A stretch of 64,000 nt of DNA from Cinclus cinclus (lineage: Eukaryota > Chordata > Aves > Passeriformes > Cinclidae): positions 103,526,499-103,590,498 of the forward strand of contig NC_085048.1 of NCBI RefSeq assembly GCF_963662255.1, read 5' to 3'. The notes beneath the pieces are model-generated. The model saw only the letters and a list, made by a program, of their open reading frames with translations. It was not told the origin of the DNA and did no database searches. Shown piece after piece: positions 48,238 to 61,500 of this stretch. Made by a program: the position numbers and the translations under genes. Every line of letters begins with the position of its first letter. The first letter of the stretch is position 1.

Positions 48238-49985
48238 CTACAAAATTAAACCCACAGAAGAAAACTTTATTCTAATAATCTGAAATTAATTCTTGGTCCT
48301 TGGGTCAGACTCGTTGCTCACTCAGAACAAGTTTAATTGATTAAGGTTTTATGGAAATTATTTGTTTACTAAGTGCTGTATTGCCAGGGGGTTTTACCTC
48401 AGTAAAGAACATGGAATTACCTTTACTCAGTAAGCCACTGATTCCATCATCACCACCACCTTAAATTAAAAATCTAATCTAAATAATTTTGGGGGAAAAA
48501 GCAGCAGCTTTGATGTCAGAATGCCTGGCCATGAGAATGGGTTTCAAAGTGGCGCTTGAGAGTGGCTTCAGTTGAGATAGTCTTTAACAGAGGACAGATT
48601 ACATTTGAAAATCACAGGGGTTTAGTGACATGAGGTCACTGAAAGAATGAGTTGGAATGGACAATAGGGTTGCAAAAGAAAGGCACTTTAACCTTCTGGG
48701 CTATGTTTTCAGCCTGAGAGGTAACACCCAGCAGCCCTGGCTCACTGGCTGCTGCAGTAATAAGTCAGTGCTCTCCTCTATAATAAACTCTGCCAGTGTT
48801 GTGATTATGGTTTCTTTTAGTAAGGAAAAAACCCCTAGAAATGAAGAGTTAACCAGCATGGCCATTGGCAAATGCTATAATGTTTCTCCTCACTATTAAT
48901 TGTTCTCTGTTTACTTTGATGCTCAAAGATTGCCGTGTTTTACAAGCATATTTTCTTAATTGTGTCACCTTGTACTGTACGTGTGTCAGAGGGGAAACAT
49001 TTGCAAGTGATTAGATATGGACCTTTGTGTCACCAAATGTATGAGGTACATACCCTTATAGGATATAATTGTGATCTTTTAATATGCGGCCATTGACCTG
49101 GACTTGTTATTATCTATTATAGTTTATAATAATGTATCTCTTTATGATTAAATGATGATGCCTGGCAGAACACTATGATTAGCATTTCAGTTATTTATAG
49201 ATTATGTCAGAGCAGTAATAAACATAAAATGCTGTTAATGTGTGGCTAATGAAATCTGGACATGAACAAGTTTATGAATTGATATAATTCATTTGAGTGT
49301 TCTAACTGAGCTGATGGTTCTCGTCATAATTCAAAAGCTTAGCAGGGTTCACCGATTAGGTGGTAGACTAATTTGCTACAAAAAGTCAATGGGTTTTCAT
49401 CGTCTTGGGCTATCATACACAGCATGGCTGATTGCATAAGGACTATACAAAGTAATTCTCATAAATATATTTATTAAGCTTAATATGTTTTGTGAGGTTA
49501 GGATGGAATCAGCCAGTGCACAACATATGTGGAACAAAATCACAGTGTGTTAGATACTAAAAAGATATGTTCAGTAAAATCATTCAGGAGCAGATCGATG
49601 AGGGAGTTATTTGAATTTTAAAAAGCGAGCAATTCAATATCAAATATAAATGAGAGCCATAAAGAATGATACATATGATTGACTGAGTTTGCTTGACATT
49701 TATTTTACTTTGGCATCATAATTTCATTTCAGGCTACAAATATCATTTTAAACTTAGGTTACTTAGTGCTGAACTAGGCTGGGGTATTCACAGAGGCTAT
49801 GACAGTACTGCTTCCCTGTGCCTGGAAAAGCTCAGGCACCTTTCCCAGCAAAGAGTATGTTCTCTTCAACAACTGGGTCTAGGGACAGCTGAATATCCTT
49901 TCCTGGCACTGCCCTTCGCTTCCTACATGTGCTGAGTCCTGGCCATCAGGAAAGATACTCCCAACCTTTATAACCTTTATGTTAT
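48238..49985. other. Unique AT-rich DNA, candidate conserved block (about 48900-49560)
   Basis: No gene is seen. From about 48900 to 49560 the sequence is AT-rich yet almost free of simple repeats, with regularly spaced words such as GTGTGGCTAATGAAAT, ATGATTAGCATTTC and GATTAGGTGGTAG. This is the look of a long conserved non-coding element, but only alignment can tell. Confidence 0.35.
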
Positions 49986-50230
49986 CTTTTTCTTTTTTCT
50001 TTTCTTTTTTTCTTTTCTTTTCTTTTCTTTTCTTTTCTTTTCTTTTCTTTTCTTTTCTTTTCTTTTCTTTTCTTTTCTTTTCTTTTCTTTTCTTTTCTTT
50101 TCTTTTCTTTTCTTTTCTTTTCTTTTCTTTTCTTTTCTTTTCTTTTCTTTTCTTTTCTTCTCTTTTCCCTTTTCCTTTTCCTTTTCCTTTTCCTTTTCCT
50201 TTTCCTTTTCCTTTTCCTTTTCCTTTTTTT
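49986..50230 (+). repeat. (CTTTT)n-(CCTTTT)n homopyrimidine array
   Basis: An irregular T/C lead (49986-50010) is followed by about 30 uninterrupted CTTTT units (50011-50159), a short junction, then ten CCTTTT units (50168-50227). The plus strand is pyrimidine-only for about 245 bases. Such mirror-type homopurine-homopyrimidine DNA can form intramolecular triplexes and is length-unstable. The Lys/Arg/Glu-rich minus frames and the Phe/Ser-rich plus frame (118, 129 and 87 codons) are artefacts. Confidence 0.97.
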
Positions 50231-51685
50231 AGCAATGCCTGAGTAGGGTATTGGATGTGATTTCCTCTTAGGGATCTTTATTTCTCCATCAGTCTGACAG
50301 TTTGCTGGTTTATTCCTCCCTTTCACTGTGACAGCACCCTTTGCTTTCTCACATTCTTTCCTTCCTTGCACCAGATCCCTGATTGGTTTAATCAGGGTTG
50401 AATTCCTGAGCAGAATCCTTTGTGCTACCTAGAAATGCCAACCTTTGGAAGTACTCAAGTAATGTATATCCTCTGTCTAATTCTGTCTTTTTCAATATCT
50501 TTATCTCTGCCAAAATGCATGACTTTAGAACCTTTTGTTTGAATGATATGCATAAACTGACTGGGCTCCTCCATGAAGAAAGGAAATCTGCTATGGGCTT
50601 ATATAGAACCTAAAATACATTATAAAAACACTTAGGTAAGAGTGAATAAATAGATGAACCCTTTATTTATTTTAAATACTGACAAAAAGTATTACTAGAT
50701 CTTAAAATATTACAAAGAAACCAAAGAATCAGAAATTATTTACTTGTTGTGCTGCTTATTTAAGAAGCTAACAGGATTAGTCATGAGATTATGGCCCTGG
50801 GACAATCTCATTAATAGTAACATTAATCACAACATATTCAAGTTTTTCTTCTTCTGTTTAAAAAGCCCCAACTCTGTAGTTACTAGCAGGAGAGAGGGAA
50901 GTGCTGCTGGAGGACATGGCTATACAGTTGTATAATAATTTCTTATTATAACAAGAGTCCAAACAAAACCCTTTGATATTCTGCCCTCACATTTGTTTCT
51001 TGACCCAACATGTGATCCACATGATCCTTGCACTTTTAATCTCCACTACCAGGTTTTCCTCTGTTCCTTCCCTGTATCATTCACTACATGCATTTGTCCC
51101 TTGCCTTACATAAATCTTTGTCTTGTCCCTACAAAAAACAACACTTATGTAATCATAAACCACAGACTCTGCTCACTCCTCCCTTCTCCCCAAGCAGTTG
51201 TTTTCAAGTTCTTGGAGAGATTTGGAAACAGATTCATACATTTTTCTAAAGATGCTTTAAAAGAAGAAATTAAAGATGCAACTTCCTTAAGACTTGGATG
51301 AAGACACCAAAAGCTTTGTAGAAGCATTGGAAGCACGCTTTTCAACATGAGAAGTCCTTCTTAGGAAAAAATGTAAAAAAAAAATTAAAATGTAGCTGAT
51401 ATTTTTTCCTGCATCACAAATGAGAACTCCAACATTTCATTTATAAACTGATACCCGGTTCAGCTTCTGCTCTTGATATTTTCAAGAGGCCAGTGATTAA
51501 AAATCCTATGTGGTATATGCTCTGTTATTGCCCTCTCTAGGCATTGTCACATAAAACCTTAAAGGTTCTGGTGCTAAATCCCCACGGCAGCATTTTGATA
51601 CATGCCAGATGTTCACTCATGGGAGAGATAAATGTTTAATAATTTTTCCTATTGTTACTGTTTTTACAATGTGTTATACTGCTGT
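50231..51685. other. Unique AT-rich DNA
   Basis: No gene or known repeat is seen. The plus frame at 50993-51301 (102 codons) has no recognisable domain. Confidence 0.55.
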
Positions 51686-51726
51686 GCTAAGGCAGTATAG
51701 CCTTAGCTATAGCCTTTTGCTAAGGC
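51686..51726. repeat. GCTAAGGC direct/inverted repeat cluster
   Basis: GCTAAGGC (51686-51693), its reverse complement GCCTTAGC (51700-51707) and a second GCTAAGGC (51719-51726) allow two mutually exclusive hairpins sharing the middle arm. TATAGCCTT is also directly repeated within it. No transcript is known here, so a switch-like role would be speculation. Confidence 0.75.
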
Positions 51727-54700
51727 TAAAGCTCTGTTTTGCTGAAGGAACAAGCATATTATAAGTCAGATGTTTACATTTCCATCAGCTTGTTTTTGCA
51801 TAACAAAATGGGAGATTTCACCCGGAGCACAAGTAGCCCAACTCTTTCTGAGCTGGCAAAAAGGTTTAAGTGCAATCTGAAATCCCGTTCCAGAGAAGAA
51901 AGGCTGCTAAAACCTCTAGCTGGTTTTCAAAGTCTCAAACTCCATTTGGCTCCAAGTAACAACTTGAAACCTATTTACATCCAGGCTTGACCTGCTGTGT
52001 TTCTTTACCTGAGATGAGAAGCATTAATCTCATTTGCCTGTGGCATTTGCGCCCTGGATCTCTGGTGTAATGGAGCAATATTCACCTTCTAAAATTAGAC
52101 AAGTGTCAAAATGTTCAAAATTAATATTATATACTGGAGTGGAATTGATTAGCGATCAAAACACTGCTAATGTCACAAAATTACTTTCGTTTTTGGAGCT
52201 AGTGGGAACTAATAAAAATGGGATTTGTTTTCCCTCCAAAATGGCATCACAGCATGAGGGAACAGACTGCAGCCAGCCTGGACAAAGCCTGGATTCTCAG
52301 GTACCTTCTGTGCAATCTGTGCCAGCAGAAATCTGCTCCTTCCCTGGCACCCCAAGGGCTGTCACTGAGTGGTACCTGCAACAGTGGAAGATGTGTTTTT
52401 CTTTGTGTGTCCTGCACCATGCAGGAGGAGGGGAAAAGTAAAGGAAAATTGGTGAGTTGCAATGCTGAGACATGAGTGGGGCCTGGTTAGACTGTGCATG
52501 ATCACTGCTCATCTCAAAGAACAGTCATTGAGAAATGACCTTCCTTCACCAGCCAGGAGCATCCACAAAAGAACAACTTTCTAAAAAAAAAAAAAAATCC
52601 TCCTTTGCCTATCTGCTTGTCCTGAAGGGCAAACAAGGTAACAGAGAACTGAGGAGCCATCTAATTTAAGAAGGATGTTTGCTGAGCTCTTTCTCTCATG
52701 CACATGCACTCTTTCACTTATTCACCTTTCCCACTGCATTATCTTAATGAAATGAAGTACCCCCCCCCCCGCCATCTTTCCAGTTCACCCTGTCTAGAAC
52801 TTGTAATTTTTTATTGCGGATTCCCTATGCTCTGGATCTCCACTGTTTAGGCACTGCAGACCTGATTCTGCTGGCCTGAGTGAAAATAGCAGAGTTGGAT
52901 TCCCATCAAAATAAAAAAAGAGTGAAGGAATATAAATCAGTGTCACATTTTTCTCCAGCTCAGGCTGATAAAAGTTGTCTTACTCTGTGAAAGGTCATTA
53001 TCCCCACAGAAATAAAAAAGTGAAAATCAGGAATACAGGTCAGGCTGTTTTCAGCATTTAAACCTTGTTTTAAAAATTAAGCTGAAGATTGGTAATCTTG
53101 AATCGCTTACTAAGATTGGCAAATTTGTAAATTTGGCATCTTTGTCATACAGTCCTTATGAAGAAATCTGTGGGTTTGACAATTTAAACAATGGTTGTTT
53201 GTAGCAGTAATGCTGCAGTGTAGCTGTGTCCACTGGAACAGGATGCATCCCACTCCACACTCGGAGCTCAGCAGTTCAGTGTGGGTTTCCATTTTGCATA
53301 TGTGATGGTTGAGTGTATCAACCATAATAAAAATTGCGCTGTCGTTTGCATGCTGGTGAAATTCTGATGAAATGTGCACAGAGGTGGTGCATCAGCTCTT
53401 ACCTGTCTGCAGAAAATAAAACACCTGAGCTTTGCGGGGAAGGCATGAAACATCCAGGGCCAAATTCTTCATTAAGCATCCTAAAAAACTTCATCTTCTG
53501 TGCAGAGACCCAGGATGAGGGAAGTATTGAATTTCAGATATTTCCATTAATTGAGGTTAGCTGGATATTTTTCTGGCATATTTTGCTTTACTTTCTTATA
53601 TCTTCCTCCTTCCTGAGTGTTAGCACTGTCCTCGGCATGATGCTTTACCTTGGAAAACATTTTTAATATGTTGTAGGATTTGGCTGGCTGCTGTTTCCAA
53701 AATGTTCAGCTTAATTTAATGTGGCAGGAAAAAAAAATGTCTTGGACAATACAGAAGAATTCATACAAACAAAAAGTTTTCTTTTATTTATCTCAGCATA
53801 AAATGCTAGAAATATAAAAGCCAGTTAATAGTAATGTAATTATGAGCTCAATCTAATTTTCTATAGACCCTATTAATTGGATTGGCAGTTGGAGGCAGCA
53901 CATTCATATCATGACGTTGTATGCTCTGCTGCCAGGTAAACTGAACAAAACAGGAATTTTTCAGAGCATTTCCTCCCATCCCTGATCAAACCTCAACAGT
54001 AGGTAATTCTAATATTCACTGTATTTTAAAATTCATTGTGTGGAAGCACAGTCAAATTGCTAAACAGGCTTTCAAAATTATCCTTCTACTTATTGATGCC
54101 TGAGCAAGTTAGAGAATAAAGGTAGCAGTAATGAAAATAGTAGCAACGATGATAAATTATAGCTCTTGTTCTCCTGATATTTAAGTCAGGAAACTTTACC
54201 ATTATATCTGGCAAGAAATGCAAACAAAATCCAGGGACTCTTAAAGCCCAGCCCATGCTGCTGAGAGGTGTACATAAAATATGCTATGCTTTTTCTTTTT
54301 AGCCTTCTATGTGCAGTAGATACATCATTGTTACCTTCCTTCTCTGAACTTACAATGTTACATACATAAAAATATAGAAAACAATGTCTTAGCCAAACAA
54401 TAATAATACCACAAGTTGAAACAACTGCAGTAAATGGTAATACTGAGTTCTTAATTTCTGGCTTTGGCTGGAGGGAGCAGAGCAATGCCACAACCTTGGC
54501 AAAATGGAACTGTGAGTTTCTCAACTTTCCTGAGGTATTAGCTGGTGTTGAGGTTGCATCCAGGATCCTCCCCTGCCTCTCATGGAGGGGCTTTCTGGTA
54601 GAGAAATAGAGGAGCTGCAGGATGACTGTCAGAGCCATGGAAAAAGAGGCCAGCAGCTGTGGAAGCAGCTTGGTTTTGGGTGGTTATCTCCAGAGAGGTT

Positions 54701-57700
54701 TTAAATGGAACACTGCTGAACTTATTTCTGCCCTTCCATTTCACATTTCTTTGTTGGCTGAACTCTGAAGTCATTATGGATTCAAATGTAAGGATTACAT
54801 AGCTATTTAGAACCCCAAATCATGACCAGTGATGTTGAGTTCAAGAATCTGGTGGCTCTTTCTTCAGACTGATGATCAGCTCAGATTTATATATACGTGT
54901 GGTACCTCTCCTTCCCATTTATTCCAGCTCCTAAAATCCTTTTTCTTTAACACTTGCACAGTAGTCATGAGGTTGAGTCCCTTGCAGTAGCAAAGAATAA
55001 TGTCATGGACATCTGAAAGGGAAAGGGAGAAGAACAAAATGTAGTGGGAATTACATGATGGAAAGTAGCAGCAAAGGGAGGCTGGCATGGCTTGAGTTTT
55101 ATGACAAAGTATATTGTCATAGCAGAAGTAGATTAAAAGGATTAAAATAAAAAGGTGAGCACAGCCAAGCCAACGATCACAATTCTAATACAGGATTTCT
55201 CCTTCCATTACAGTGTTTGGATATAGTGGAGTTATAGAAATGAATTCCAACTCTTTGTGTTGTAACTGTTGTTGGTGTTTGCACCTATCATGATGAGCCC
55301 TAAGGTAGAAGTTGCTTTTGTTATATTAAAAACATGCTGGACATATTTTTTGGGAATCCCTAAACTTGGGAGCCTGTAGGATCTGCTTCTTTTGCTGTGC
55401 TGCCAAACACCCAGGAGCTGACATAAACCAGGGCAGGAAATGGCCAGGGAAAATTAGTTAATATTCCTAAAGAATGGTATAATAATTGCTCCTTCTCTAA
55501 TTCTTTTCTCCTATTTCTTGTAGTTGTGGGGAGACGGGATTTTATAGGTATTAAATATGTTATAGGACAATTACCTCTGTTTCAACCAAGCCTGAATTGG
55601 TAATTGTGCTGTAATGTATTAGAGCATACAGAGTCCTGAACTAGCTTTTCCTTCCTATATTGAGAACTTTATAATGATGTTAATTAATAAATAATAACTT
55701 TTGATAGAGAGAGAGAATAACAGCAAGGTTGCAGTCAGTAGGTACCATGGGGCTATTTCAGCTGGGAGATGCCTATATTTGGAACATTAAATTCCTTTTA
55801 AGGTAACGTTTGTTGTGGTTTTTTATAACTTACATATTTCTTCTGCATGTATCCAAATAAATACGTGTGTATAATAAAAAGCTCCTTGTGCACAGGAGCA
55901 GAAGGAAGAGGCAGGAGAGCTACAGTAAATTCCTTGTGCCAGACCCATATAAATGGGTTGTGGTCTTAACACAGCTTCTCCTAATTACTGGTAAAAAACT
56001 AATTAGGTTTTGTCATTTATTCACTTGGAGTTTTGTCTCATTGAAACCTTGCTACTCTATTTAACCTACTTCTAGTCTGCAAATATCTGCTGCCATGTTA
56101 TGTTATGCTTTTTTTGCTTAAATTAACTCCTGAATAATACAGCATAGCACATTCAGGAGAATGAAAAGTTTTCACATTTTTAATACAAGACTGATTTTAT
56201 TATATTACCAGAGAAATAAGTTAGATTGCTCTTGCAATCTCAATAAATCACACATGAAGTCTTCTTTTTTCTAAATTAAATTTTTATTTAAATAAAAGTG
56301 TTATGTTTGTATTTGAACTGACAGCTAAATCTGATAATTAGAGTGCATGAAGTTGGCTTTGATTGGCATTGTAATTGGATTGTCATTGGGCTGAAAACCT
56401 ATTATCTTTGGATCATGCCCCATGAAATCTGTTGAAGAAACTTTGCTGCCAGTCATTAAAGCCACCATCTTGGCTTACAAATTAGGTTTGAAAGGCTTTT
56501 TACCACTGGGAATGTAATTTAAACCACTGCAATTGCACTCCCATTAATTAAAATTATATTAAAATTATGGTTCATTTTCTAAATATTTTTTTCATATTTT
56601 ATTAGACATACTTATTACCAAATGCTTAACAAATTACATAGCAGAGCTAGTAAAATTATATTTTAAGATAATCCATCATTTCAGCACATGCTACTCAGCA
56701 TTAGTGGAATCAGTCAGTGTGTTGATCATTAAAGGATACACTATTTATGTTTTTCGTTACTGGTTCTCAATAAAAATAAAATTAATTATAAACCACTTAA
56801 AAAAATAAAGCAAAATTCCACAGAAAATTCTAATTCATGCTGGTAGAAAACTTAGAACCTGCTTTAAATTGAACTTAGCTCAATGCCCTATTGTTTTCTG
56901 TATTTTCTCTATAAGTCACATTGGTTATATTAAGCTGTGGAGAGGCAAGAATAAAACAGACTTTTTTGTGGGTGTAACACAAAGTGCTGCTTATGCTGTG
57001 ATCAGAGTTGCTAATAAAGAATAAAAGGTTGGAATCTGTGCAGGTTTGCCACCAGAGTTCTGCAATGATTGTATTTGAAGAGCAACACTTCTAAATATAT
57101 TGCAGTAAAATGGCAGCAGACATAGAGTAAGATGAGAATCTGCATTCCAACAGCAAAGTACCAAAATACCCAATTAGTGCTCAAGGGATAAATATGTTTT
57201 GCTTTAGCATGAAATGGAACTTCTGGAGTCTGTGTTTCCAAAAATTTTCTTTCCAACCACTCTGGTGACAATTTTAATACTGGTCAGGGATCTTTGAGTA
57301 ATAAAGGAGCCTTCACTTCTGGCTTTGGGATGCTCTGCTGTTTTCCCCAAGGTGCTGGAGGGACCATGGTTCTCCAGCCTGGCTTTGCAAGAGTCCTGCA
57401 CCACTACTTCGAGTTCTCTAAGTGGATTTTTTTTGTTCCTACCTGAACTACTTCAACCAAAGAAGTTCCTCCTTGCTCAGTAAGTCAAGGCCTAGAAATT
57501 CACTTCTTTTAAGGTTATGATTCCCCACTTGATAAACCACAGTGGGATTCCATCTCAAATCCCTGGGGTGCTTTAGACTCCCCATGCTACCTTTTTAGTC
57601 AGTGAAACCACTGAACTCCTTTAAAAGTGCCATTTTCAAATGAAGCTCATATATTTAGACTTGACTTCAGCTGTTCCCATGTGAGAATTTGCTTATTCTG

Positions 57701-60403
57701 TGCTGCTTCAACATTGTTCTATGTATTAAGAAATTCTGCATTTTTCTTCCTAAGAGGATCTTCGTTATTTTGATTTATGTGGATCTAAAATGAACTTTTA
57801 TCTTATAAAGTAAGAATCAAGGCTATAAGAAACTTGGAATATATCAAGTTAAAAAAAAAAATCCCAGATTTGGTTTAGAATATTTCTGCCCGGCTTTTAC
57901 TTCCTTGAGGATTGGAATGATGTTCTGTGAAATAAATAGTAATTTCAGAGTTACAAAATAGTTGTTCACCTGACCTCCCTGAGTTTTGATTGCCCTCTGT
58001 CATTAGGTCTTCCTACTTCACGTGGCCATGTGCACACCAATAATGCAGCTCTGCATTCAAGTGCTATTTAAAAACCAGGAAACTTGGTTAGTTTGGGATT
58101 TAACACCAAAATATCAGTGATTTTTTTTGGACTACGGTGTGCTTCCATTGGTGGGAATCTGAGGAAAATTAAGGAATGTGTTTCAGAAAGAGGATGAAAC
58201 AGTTAAATATATTTATTCTTTCCAAGCAATTGTTTGGGGATAGAAATCTGTTAAATATTGGTAGGTTATTCTAGTAGTTGATCAATTAATTGGATTCTGG
58301 ATAGATATCCACAGATATTTCTGGAATGAAGAAGATAAAATATAAAAATGGCAGGTTTCTGAACAAAAAGGAAGAAAAGCCTTAGAAAGTGGTTTACCAA
58401 TGCAGGTTTGAATGACAGCGAGTCTGGCATTTCTTCTGAATTAAAAGTGCTTTTTTTCACTATTGTTTAAGATGGGCCAAAGTCGTGCTGACTCTGAATG
58501 CTGCTGAACCAGATTCTGTTTCCGTGAGGAACTGGGAATAAATCAAATCATTGGGAGGGATTTACACACAGGCAAATCTACTGAAGTCACTGACTTTCAT
58601 CTGCCCATCCAGTAGTTGGACTTGGCCAGCTACTCTCTCAAAATAAAGGCAAATATGTTATTTCTTTACTTTTTATCAAGCTCAGCCTATCACTTCTTAC
58701 ATCACAACTTGTTATCCCAAACCACTCTCCAGTAAGATATTAACCTGTCACTTCAGTTTTAGTTTTTTTGTTCTGCATCTTGAAGAAATCTGATCCCTCT
58801 AATCCACTGCCATAAACTATTAGTCTGGAATGAGCTTGGTGGCAGCTGGAAGAAAAATAAAAGTGGTTAAATCAGAAAAGAGGAAGGTTCAGGTGTTTAG
58901 TTCGCCTCAAAAAACCCAACCCATATCCAGCCCTGCTCTTCTCCCCATGTTTTGGTCATAGACTATAAGTGACTGTCCCAGTGGAGAACTGGCTGGATGT
59001 GGCCAGAAAAAGGCACTGAATTGTGGGGTTGGAGGCCACTTTCCAGCTCTGCCAGAGCTTCCTGGAGGTAGAAGTTAAAAATGGCATAATATTAATGCTT
59101 TTGTCCTCCAAAAGGGCTCATGCTCCAGTTCTCATGAGGGAAGTTTGGTCTCCAATACCAGCACTATTGCTCCTACCCAGATGCAATGGCCTGATAACCA
59201 AAAAATAACAACCAAATTGCAGCATGGACTGAGTTGAAGGCACATTTTGTTACCTCCTTTCCTGCTACTTTTTTTTTTTCCAGTGTTACTTAGATTCTCT
59301 ACATTAAGCTAATATTTACTCTCCTTGCCACAGAAGAGCAGCAGAGTAAATAGGATTTCATAGAAGGAAGCTGGTGGAGTTAAACAAACAAGAAAGTGGC
59401 TAGTTCTAACCTTTCCTGCATGAGCCTCAGCATCCCCCAAAGGCCCAGAGCCCCTTCCTGAACCTGCTCCAGTGATCCCGCCCGTGCTCCTTGCACGGAG
59501 CCGGGGCAGAGCCTTCTCTGCTGCACACAATGAGACATATCCTCCGCTCTGCAAATTGGTCAGAGCTTCCCCAAGCCCATGGGAGGCAGAGCTATTTAAG
59601 CAAGCTGCACATCTACCTCCTGAATTGCTTCAGCATGGCTGAACTCCCTGAGCAGGGCTGTGGGAAATCGTGTAGATTTACAGCACGGCAGCCTGGCTCT
59701 TCCAGGACAAAATGGTGGGTCAAAGACACCCTTGTTTCTGCCTTGGAAATGGGAGAATTATGCAACGTGACTTTGACCCAAAAATCAATACCTGCTGCTT
59801 AACGACAGAAACAAATGGCAGCTCTGATGGCCAATAACAAACTGATGGTTATTTCTTTGTTCTGTCTCTCCTTCTGTCAAACCAACTGCTAAAGGGCAGG
59901 AAAACATGACAGACTTGTCAGCCATAAAGAACTTTTTGGTCTCCTTTGTAGGAGCTCATCATTCATGGCCCTGTGCCAGAGGGAGTAGGTGCCTTCCACA
60001 CTAAATACAAAGAAACTGATCTTGGGAAAGGATATCTACTCCAAGCCATGAGAATCTAATTAACTTCTATTAAAAGTCAGGCCAAAAGTGAATAAAGAAC
60101 TGCATCATATGTTTATTGTCCACTCGCAGCCATTTATACTGAAAGCATGGGAAATTAGCCCTCCTCAGATGCTTTTTTCCCCTCAGATGTTTTTGACATA
60201 TGAATAGTGTTACCTGTAATCAAGTATGCTCTGGTAGACCTCAGACTGGCTGTTGTCACAGCTCTGCTCAGAGCTGGCAGTGCCACGCTGGGGAATGCTT
60301 GCAGTGCTCCCAGAACAGGGGAGGGTCATGTGCCTCAACAGGCCACATGTGGGTTGGGTGATTTCTGGAGAAAATATAGCACAGGGGCTTATCAGTGCTT
60401 GGG
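51727..60403. other. Long unique AT-rich stretch
   Basis: No gene is recognised in about 8.7 kb. Simple tracts: A15 at 52583-52597 and C11 at 52760-52770. Longer frames (52034-52441 plus, 135 codons; 54186-54638 minus, 150 codons; 59491-59802 plus, 103 codons) show no domain, signal peptide or exon borders. The block about 56310-56600 holds CTGACAGC (MEIS type), TTTGATTGGC, GTAATTGGATTGTCATTGG and ATTAATTAAAATTATA and may be a conserved element. Around 59400-59520 GC and CpG rise slightly without other signs of a promoter. Confidence 0.45.
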
Positions 60404-60632
60404 ATCACAGAATCATTTCATCTGGAAAAACCCAAAGATCATGGATCCAGTGTTAACCCAGCACTGCCAAGGTCACCACTAACCGATATCCCTAAGTGCC
60501 ACATCTACAAGTCTTCTAAATCCTTCCAGGAATGGTGACTCCACCTCTTCCCTTGGCAGCCTGTGTTAGTGTTTGACCACCTTTCCTGCTGGATCACATC
60601 AAAACCTGTTTTTCCTTGTGCAAGTTCACTGT
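60404..60632 (-). mobile_element. CR1 LINE fragment, older copy
   Basis: On the plus strand it begins ATCACAGAATCATTTCATCTGG, the reverse of a CR1 3' end. It continues with GTTAACCCAGCACTGCCAAGG, CACCACTAA, CCCTAAGTGCCACATCTACAAG and CTTCCAGGAATGGTGACTCC, the order seen in a common bird CR1 subfamily different from the copy at 40126-40622. Similarity fades after about 60590, so the outer limit is approximate. It is more decayed than the other copy and has no coding capacity. The two open plus frames over it (60207-60482, 60253-60456) are not genes. Confidence 0.92.
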
Positions 60633-61280
60633 CCTAAATCAGGTGATTATTTGGGAAATAGAAACTCTTTTCCAGATTTGCACAGAAGTAGCACATCCCA
60701 CATGTGTGCCATATGTTAATTTGTTTACTTGGAGGTCAGGAGGAAAGTATGGGACAGAAGTATTTTACAGCCCAATTAAAACTTGTTATCAAGGAGCAGC
60801 AATAAACTTTTGTGGAACAAATGAGCCCAGGGTTCTGGCTGTACCTCGGCATCCTGAGTTGTTCAGGTTGCCTGTGTGACAGCTGGAAATCTGCAAGGAG
60901 GTTGCACCATGATTTTCACCTAAGGCACAGAGATGATGACTTTAATAAACAACGGAGCTGCAGGTCACATCTTCCCACTTTTCTCTTCCCAGCCCAATTA
61001 AAACAACAGCCTTTAATTCCCATTTAGGTTTCCTCTATCTTTCTGTCTTCCTTTATGTACTTCTGCTGCCAATTATACAGAATAGTAATGAACAGGACTG
61101 GCCAAAACATTTTATATTCAATTTTTCTAGGTATAAAGTTGTGTATTTTTCAGTGAGAAGTAAAAGTCTCTCAAAATTGGCAGAAATATTTTTCCTAATG
61201 ATGTTCACAAGAAAACCCCCTAACCCTTTGTCTGTTAAAAGATGGAAAAAGGGAAGACAGTCCTCAGCAGTCTTGAGATC
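60633..61280. other. Unique non-coding DNA
   Basis: No gene or known repeat is recognised. Frames of 71-104 codons have no features. Confidence 0.55.
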
Positions 61281-61345
61281 TATGGAGTTAAGCACAGGAC
61301 TGGGAGCCAGAAGATCTTGAATTACATCCCAGTGTCTGCCGCACA
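61281..61345 (+). mobile_element. MIR SINE, 5' part (sense)
   Basis: GAGTTAAGCACAGGACTGGG, then AGCCAGAAGATCTTGAATTACATCCCAGTGTCTGCC, follow the tRNA-derived head of MIR (A-box-like GGTTAAGAGCA..GG; B-box-like GGTTCGAATCC; then GGCTCTGCC). MIR is an ancient CORE-SINE mobilised by L2 and rare in birds. The copy is clearly decayed. The match then stops and is resumed at about 61501. Confidence 0.65.
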
Positions 61346-61499
61346 CAGGATTAGTAATACTTTGCACTTACATTAGCACTTTGCCACTAAATAAAGTTTG
61401 GAAGTGACATTACAAATGGGGAAGGAGCGGCTTGGAGAAATGAAGTGACAAATCCAAATTGGCACAGCTAGTTAGTGTCAGAATCAGGATTACAGTAAT
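61346..61499 (-). mobile_element. MIR SINE, antisense, inserted in a sense MIR
   Basis: On the plus strand the order AGCACTTTGCC, ATTACAAATGGGGAAGGAG, AATGAAGTGACAAATCCAAATTGG, CACAGCTAGTTAGTGTCAGAATCAGGATTA is the reverse complement of MIR (GGGGAAACTGAGG, AAGTGACTTGCCCAAGG, CACAGCTAGTAAGTGGCAGAGCCAGGATT). CAGGATTAGTAAT (61346-61358) and CAGGATTACAGTAAT (61485-61499) at its ends resemble a target duplication, although the right one overlaps MIR-like bases. Confidence 0.7.
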
Positions 61500-61500
61500 T

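Noticed and set aside
49879..50371. Lys/Arg/Glu-rich minus frames and Phe/Ser-rich plus frame
   Set aside because: Direct translation of the CTTTT/CCTTTT array; no unique coding part.
54186..54638. 150-codon minus frame
   Set aside because: No family resemblance, domain, signal peptide or splice borders; random frames of this size occur in 64 kb.
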